Below are positions 60,120-64,000 of a stretch of 64,000 nt of DNA, in pieces. A program made the position numbers and the translations under genes. Origin of the DNA: Limnohabitans sp. Jir72 (lineage in GTDB: Bacteria; Pseudomonadota; Gammaproteobacteria; Burkholderiales; Burkholderiaceae_C). The notes under the pieces were generated by a model. The model did not search any database and was not told where the DNA came from. It saw only the letters and a program-made list of their open reading frames with translations. The DNA is taken from positions 1 to 64,000 of the forward strand of contig NZ_NESC01000003.1 in NCBI RefSeq assembly GCF_003063575.1, given 5' to 3'. Position 1 is the stretch's first letter, and each line of letters opens with the position of its first letter.

Positions 60120-61799
60120 ATGAACCGGATGCAAGCAACTCATTTTTTCAGACCCCGTTTGCTGGACAGTTTTCACGGCTACACCCGTCAGCAGCTGGCA
60201 CGAGACGTGGCGGCAGGCATCACCGTCGGTATCGTCGCCTTGCCCTTGGCCATGGCTTTTGCCATCGCCTCCGGGCTCAAGCCTGAAGCAGGCCTGTTCA
60301 CTGCCATCATTGCAGGTTTTCTCATCTCAGCATTGGGGGGCAGTCGGGTACAAATTGGCGGCCCAGCGGGTGCCTTCATCGTGATCGTCTATGGCATCCT
60401 TGAGCGCTATGGCCTGGCCAACCTGATCTTGGCAACAGCCATGTCGGGCATCTTGCTGTTTTTGATGGGGTTGTTTCGACTCGGCAGCTTGATACGATTC
60501 ATCCCCGTTGCAGTGGTGATCGGATTCACCAACGGCATCGCCGTGCTGATCATGCTGTCTCAAGTCAAGGATTTTCTGGGTCTCAAAGTGCTGACCATGC
60601 CAGCGGACTTTTTTGGCATCCTCAATGCCTTGAGCAGCCACCTCAACAGCATCAATTTGGCGGCTTTGCTGGTCGCACTGGGCTCCTTGTCACTCTTGGT
60701 GGGTTGGATGCGGCTTGGTCGGCGTCTGCTGGAGACGCCTTACCAATGGCTGAGCATGGTGCCTGGCTCCATCATTGCTTTGCTTTTTGCAACCATCGCC
60801 ACCTCGGCTTTGTCATTGCCCGTTGAAACCATTGGCAGCAAATTTGGCGGGATCCCGGCCACCTTACCGACGTTCCATTGGCCTGATTTCAGCTGGGACA
60901 GTGCCCGTTTTCTGATCATGCCCACGTTCACGCTCGCTTTGCTGGGTGCCATCGAATCACTGCTGTGCGCACGGATCGCCGACAGCATGGCGCAAGATCG
61001 CCACAACCCGAATCAAGAATTGATGGCTCAGGGCGTGGCCAACTTCATCACACCTTTCTTTGGCGGCATGCCTGCGACCGGCACGATCGCACGCACGGTC
61101 ACCAATATCAAAAGCGGCGGCACCAGCCCCGTTGCCGGCATGGTGCATGCACTGACCTTGTTGGGTGTGGTGATGATCGCCGCGCCCTTGGCTGGGCACA
61201 TTCCCCTGCCTGCCTTGGCTGCCATCTTGATGTTTGTTGCTTGGAACATGGGCGAATGGCGCGAGTTCTTGCTGCTGCGCCAATATCGCACGCCTTACCG
61301 GGCCACCTTGCTGGCGGTGTTTTTTCTCACCGTGGTTTTTGACTTGACCGTGGCTGTCGAATTTGGTTTGGTGGCGGCCTGTCTGACCTTCATCTACAGA
61401 ATCTCCAGCCTGAGTCGCAGCGAAGCCGTCAGCCACATTGAGCACGCCAGTCTGGCAGGCTACGGCACACGCATACAAGCCTGGCGCTTGTATGGTGCCT
61501 TGTTCTTTGGCGCAGTGACATTGATCGAAGAGATCGAAGACCAATTGACCTGCCCCATCTTGGTGATCGATCTGAAGAACGTGATTTACATCGACTCATC
61601 GGGCGCGGATGCCTTGATGAGCCTGATCCACACCTGCCGCAAGAAACAAGTGCATCTGATCATTTGCGGGCTGCTGCACCAACCCCTGGACATTGCGCAA
61701 CGCAGTGGTCTGATAGAACACTTGGATGGTCAACTGGAAGCCAACTTGCCTGCAGGCTTGGCGCTCGCCGTCAGCCTGGCGAACCAACCTGACCGGTAA
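60120..61799 (+). CDS. SulP-family anion transporter with STAS domain
   Basis: This 559-residue protein is a SulP/SLC26-type carrier for sulfate, bicarbonate or a carboxylate. The membrane core (about residues 25-425) has AGITVGIVALPLAMAFAIASG, GGSRVQIGGPAGAFIVIVYGI and NFITPFFGGMPATGTIARTVTNIKSGGTSPVAGMVHAL. The C-terminal STAS domain (about 455-555) has LVIDLKNVIYIDSSGADALMSLI. Substrate cannot be assigned. The start ATG at 60120 lies 30 bp after the DUF1275 gene; a GTG or ATG slightly upstream is in another frame. Confidence 0.92.
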   Translation: MNRMQATHFFRPRLLDSFHGYTRQQLARDVAAGITVGIVALPLAMAFAIASGLKPEAGLFTAIIAGFLISALGGSRVQIGGPAGAFIVIVYGILERYGLANLILATAMSGILLFLMGLFRLGSLIRFIPVAVVIGFTNGIAVLIMLSQVKDFLGLKVLTMPADFFGILNALSSHLNSINLAALLVALGSLSLLVGWMRLGRRLLETPYQWLSMVPGSIIALLFATIATSALSLPVETIGSKFGGIPATLPTFHWPDFSWDSARFLIMPTFTLALLGAIESLLCARIADSMAQDRHNPNQELMAQGVANFITPFFGGMPATGTIARTVTNIKSGGTSPVAGMVHALTLLGVVMIAAPLAGHIPLPALAAILMFVAWNMGEWREFLLLRQYRTPYRATLLAVFFLTVVFDLTVAVEFGLVAACLTFIYRISSLSRSEAVSHIEHASLAGYGTRIQAWRLYGALFFGAVTLIEEIEDQLTCPILVIDLKNVIYIDSSGADALMSLIHTCRKKQVHLIICGLLHQPLDIAQRSGLIEHLDGQLEANLPAGLALAVSLANQPDR

Positions 61800-61868
61800 A
61801 ATGGAGTGTCAACGGTTTGACGGGCTCAGCGCCAGTCAACCGCCTTTGCTTTATTGAGAAAAAACACC

Positions 61869-62072
61869 ATGTCCATTTTTCGCCGCCCCGACTACCAGTC
61901 AGACACCACCCAGTTCATCAACCAGCTCAAAGCCCAGCAGCCCGAACTGGACGCCCAGCAGCAAGAAGGCCGCGCCCTGCTATGGGACAAGTCACTGAGC
62001 CGCGACGAGCAGCAAGCCTTCAAGGCAGGTCGGGTGCCGCAAAAGCCGTACGTCTACCAAACTCTGGCCTGA
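61869..62072 (+). CDS. DUF3460 family small protein
   Basis: A 67-residue protein of the DUF3460 family, almost confined to Burkholderiales. The typical opening SIFRRPDYQSDTTQFINQLK and the end GRVPQKPYVYQT are present. It is predicted cytoplasmic and helical, with many charged residues and no known function. Its usual neighbour in this order is scpA, as here. I chose the ATG at 61869 rather than 61854 because the family begins with the FRRPDY segment almost at once. Confidence 0.88.
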   Translation: MSIFRRPDYQSDTTQFINQLKAQQPELDAQQQEGRALLWDKSLSRDEQQAFKAGRVPQKPYVYQTLA

Positions 62073-62106
62073 TGACGCAACCACAGGCGCTTGAGCCCGT
62101 GGCACT

Positions 62107-62973
62107 TTGACATCGACACCCGTGAGCGCCGAAATCAACGAACTTCCTCAACCCTTGGACAGCACGACTGCGCCCATGCCGCAGGTGGTGGACCAAGTGG
62201 CCTTGGCCCGCCTGTATGGTGAGCCCTTGTTTTCGATGCCCACAGACCTGTACATCCCCCCGGATGCACTGGAGGTGTTTCTGGAGGCCTTTGAGGGCCC
62301 GCTGGACTTGCTGCTGTATTTGATCCGCAAGCAGAACTTCAACATCCTCGACATCCCCATGGCGGGCGTGACACGCCAATATTTGAACTATGTCGATGAA
62401 ATCCGCCAGCACAACCTGGAGCTGGCTGCCGAATACCTGCTGATGGCGGCCATGCTGATCGAGATCAAATCGCGCATGCTGCTGCCCCCTAAGAAAGTGG
62501 CCGAAGGCGAAGAAGCCGAAGACCCACGTGCCGAACTGGTGCGCCGCCTGCTCGAATACGAGCAGATGAAACTGGCCTCCATGCAGCTCAATGCCATCCC
62601 GCAATACGGGCGTGACTTCATCAAGGCCGAGGTCTACATCGAGCAAAGCCTGCAGCCACGCTTTCCAGATGTCAGCCTGAACGAATTGCAATCGGCCTGG
62701 CGCGACATCATCCAACGCGCCAAGCTGGTCCAGCACCACAAGATCAGCCGCGAAGAACTCAGCGTGCGTGAACACATGAGCATGGTGCTCAAGCACCTGC
62801 AAGGCCGCAAGTTCGTGGAGTTTGAAAACCTGTTCGACCCCACCTTGGGCGTGCCCGTGCTGGTGGTGACCTTCATCGCCTTGCTGGAACTGGCCAAGGA
62901 AACCTTGATCGAGATCACCCAAGCCGAGGCTTTTGCACCGATCTACGTGCGGCTGGCTTACACACCCAACTGA
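62107..62973 (+). CDS. scpA: Segregation and condensation protein A
   Basis: ScpA is the kleisin that bridges SMC heads with ScpB in chromosome condensation. The 288-residue protein has a variable N-terminus, then the kleisin core FEGPLDLLLYLIRKQNFNILDIPMAGVTRQYLNYV, LAAEYLLMAAMLIEIKSRMLLP, an acidic linker (AEGEEAEDPRAELVRRLLEYEQMK), and the C-terminal winged helix with VVTFIALLELAKETLIEITQAE. The start is uncertain: TTG at 62107 or GTG at 62122, neither with a good ribosome-binding site. It is convergent with gpsA (7 bp between stops). Confidence 0.93.
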   Translation: MTSTPVSAEINELPQPLDSTTAPMPQVVDQVALARLYGEPLFSMPTDLYIPPDALEVFLEAFEGPLDLLLYLIRKQNFNILDIPMAGVTRQYLNYVDEIRQHNLELAAEYLLMAAMLIEIKSRMLLPPKKVAEGEEAEDPRAELVRRLLEYEQMKLASMQLNAIPQYGRDFIKAEVYIEQSLQPRFPDVSLNELQSAWRDIIQRAKLVQHHKISREELSVREHMSMVLKHLQGRKFVEFENLFDPTLGVPVLVVTFIALLELAKETLIEITQAEAFAPIYVRLAYTPN

Positions 62974-62980
62974 GGCGGGC

Positions 62981-63979
62981 TCAGACCGATTCGCCGCGTG
63001 GGCCGCGGCCCATCAGCACTTGCACGGCTTCGCGGGCTTGCAGGCGGCCGTCCAGCAAAGCCACCACCGCTTCGGTGATCGGCATGTCCACACCCAAGCT
63101 TTGCGCCCGTTGCCAGACGGTGCGGGCGCTGTAAACGCCTTCGGCCACATGACCCAGCGAGGCCACGGCCTGCTCCAGGCTCAGGCCCTGGGCCAACAAG
63201 AGACCCACTTTGCGGTTGCGGCTCAAATCGCCCGTGGCGGTCAGCACCAAGTCACCCAGACCCGACAAACCCATGAAAGTCTCGGCCTTGGCACCCAGGG
63301 TCAGGCCCAGACGGGTCATCTCGGCCAGGCCGCGTGTGATGAGGGCGGCACGGGCGTTCAAACCCAGGTCCAGGCCATCGCACAGGCCAGTGGCAATCGC
63401 CAGCACGTTTTTGACGGCTCCGCCCACTTCCACGCCCACGATGTCGTCGTTGGCATACACCCGCAGAGCCGAGCCATGGAAGGCTTGCACCAGCGCATCA
63501 CGCACAGCGGCATGGCTGCTGGCGGCGACCAGGGCGGTGGGCTGGCTGCGCGCCACCTCCAGAGCAAAGCTCGGACCGCTCAAGGCACCGGCTTGCAAAT
63601 GGGGGGCTATTTGGGCTTGCACCTCGTGCGGCATGAGGCCGCTGCCGGACTCAAAGCCTTTGCACAGCCAAGCCACAGGACCGGGCACAGCATGCAAGGC
63701 CTGCAAGGTGCCGCGCAGGCCCGACATGGGCGTGGCGACAATGAAAAGGTCTTGTGCCTGGGCCTGCGCCACCAGCGGCGCCAAAGGGCCACTGAGGATG
63801 TTCAGGCTGGATGGCAAGTCCACGCCCGGCAGGTACCGGGCGTTTTGGCCCTGATCACGCAGGGCTGCGGCTTGCGCCTCATCGCGGGCATGCAGCCGCA
63901 CCTCGTGGCCAGGGATGCGGCAAGCCGCCATCGCAATGGCGGTGCCCCAGGCGCCTGCGCCAATGACCGTGATGCGCAT
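62981..63979 (-). CDS. gpsA: Glycerol-3-phosphate dehydrogenase [NAD(P)+]
   Basis: GpsA reduces dihydroxyacetone phosphate to sn-glycerol-3-phosphate for phospholipid synthesis. The 332-residue protein starts [19 protein letters not shown] with the dinucleotide-binding GAGAWGTA, then [21 protein letters not shown], the catalytic lysine in [19 protein letters not shown], and [22 protein letters not shown]. Length and motifs are complete. The ATG at 63979 lies 21 bp from the window end, so its upstream partner (often secB or grx) cannot be seen. Confidence 0.96.
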   Translation of the reverse strand: MRITVIGAGAWGTAIAMAACRIPGHEVRLHARDEAQAAALRDQGQNARYLPGVDLPSSLNILSGPLAPLVAQAQAQDLFIVATPMSGLRGTLQALHAVPGPVAWLCKGFESGSGLMPHEVQAQIAPHLQAGALSGPSFALEVARSQPTALVAASSHAAVRDALVQAFHGSALRVYANDDIVGVEVGGAVKNVLAIATGLCDGLDLGLNARAALITRGLAEMTRLGLTLGAKAETFMGLSGLGDLVLTATGDLSRNRKVGLLLAQGLSLEQAVASLGHVAEGVYSARTVWQRAQSLGVDMPITEAVVALLDGRLQAREAVQVLMGRGPRGESV

Positions 63980-64000
63980 CCGCCAATGCCCTGCAGATTA

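Noticed and set aside
62071..62109. Twelve-codon frame overlapping the DUF3460 stop (MTQPQALEPVAL)
   Set aside because: It is too short to support, and the TGATGA overlap can arise by chance; it may only matter for coupling to scpA.

Overview
The window looks like a chromosomal segment of a betaproteobacterium of the Burkholderiales, most likely a freshwater Comamonadaceae (Limnohabitans/Rhodoferax-like). The basis is moderately high GC with Burkholderiales-type gene neighbourhoods (DUF3460-scpA, the DUF3305/DUF3306 formate dehydrogenase cluster, a box benzoate cluster) and protein sequence style. No rRNA genes, CRISPR array or phage structural genes were seen; one tRNA gene is present.

Layout. 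1-3650 is an accessory, partly AT-rich stretch: the end of an IS3-family element, a small lipoprotein, two divergent winged-helix proteins with a membrane protein, and a ParDE toxin-antitoxin pair next to tRNA-Ser(CGA). 3963-13229 is housekeeping: serS, ispH, an SlpA/FkpB isomerase, radC, an adenosine-kinase-like PfkB, an ABC/HlyD export system and purT. 13423-20893 is a cell-surface region: an internally shortened LRR-kinase gene, galE, rfbB-rfbA-(fitAB)-rfbC for dTDP-rhamnose, a second-type UppS, an RfaH/NusG paralogue and an H-NS protein. 21076-26931 holds a CorC/HlyC protein, apaH, an Smr protein, a truncated globin and a YbbP-type permease.

27062-55363 is a one-carbon/aromatic block. It contains fdhD, a complete periplasmic formate dehydrogenase operon (catalytic, Fe-S and cytochrome b subunits, Tat peptide, TorD chaperone, ferredoxin, DUF3305/3306), an orphan membrane histidine kinase, a cytoplasmic NAD-linked formate dehydrogenase with a fused diaphorase subunit, an oxalate/formate-family transporter, and the aerobic benzoyl-CoA (box) pathway: boxC-boxB-boxA, boxR, a BoxD-type aldehyde dehydrogenase and benzoate-CoA ligase. 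BoxC chemistry releases one formate per ring, so the neighbouring formate dehydrogenases and transporter fit as a built-in sink that recovers NADH and quinol. TGCA-rich clusters flank boxR and look like its operators.

55447-63979 returns to core genes: sodC, mrp/apbC, metG, a DUF1275 protein, a SulP transporter, DUF3460, scpA and gpsA. The least expected structures are two homologous, oppositely oriented long hairpins between boxB and boxA, an ops-like element just ahead of the rhamnose operon close to the RfaH-like gene, and a tRNA-terminator-like direct repeat flanking parDE.
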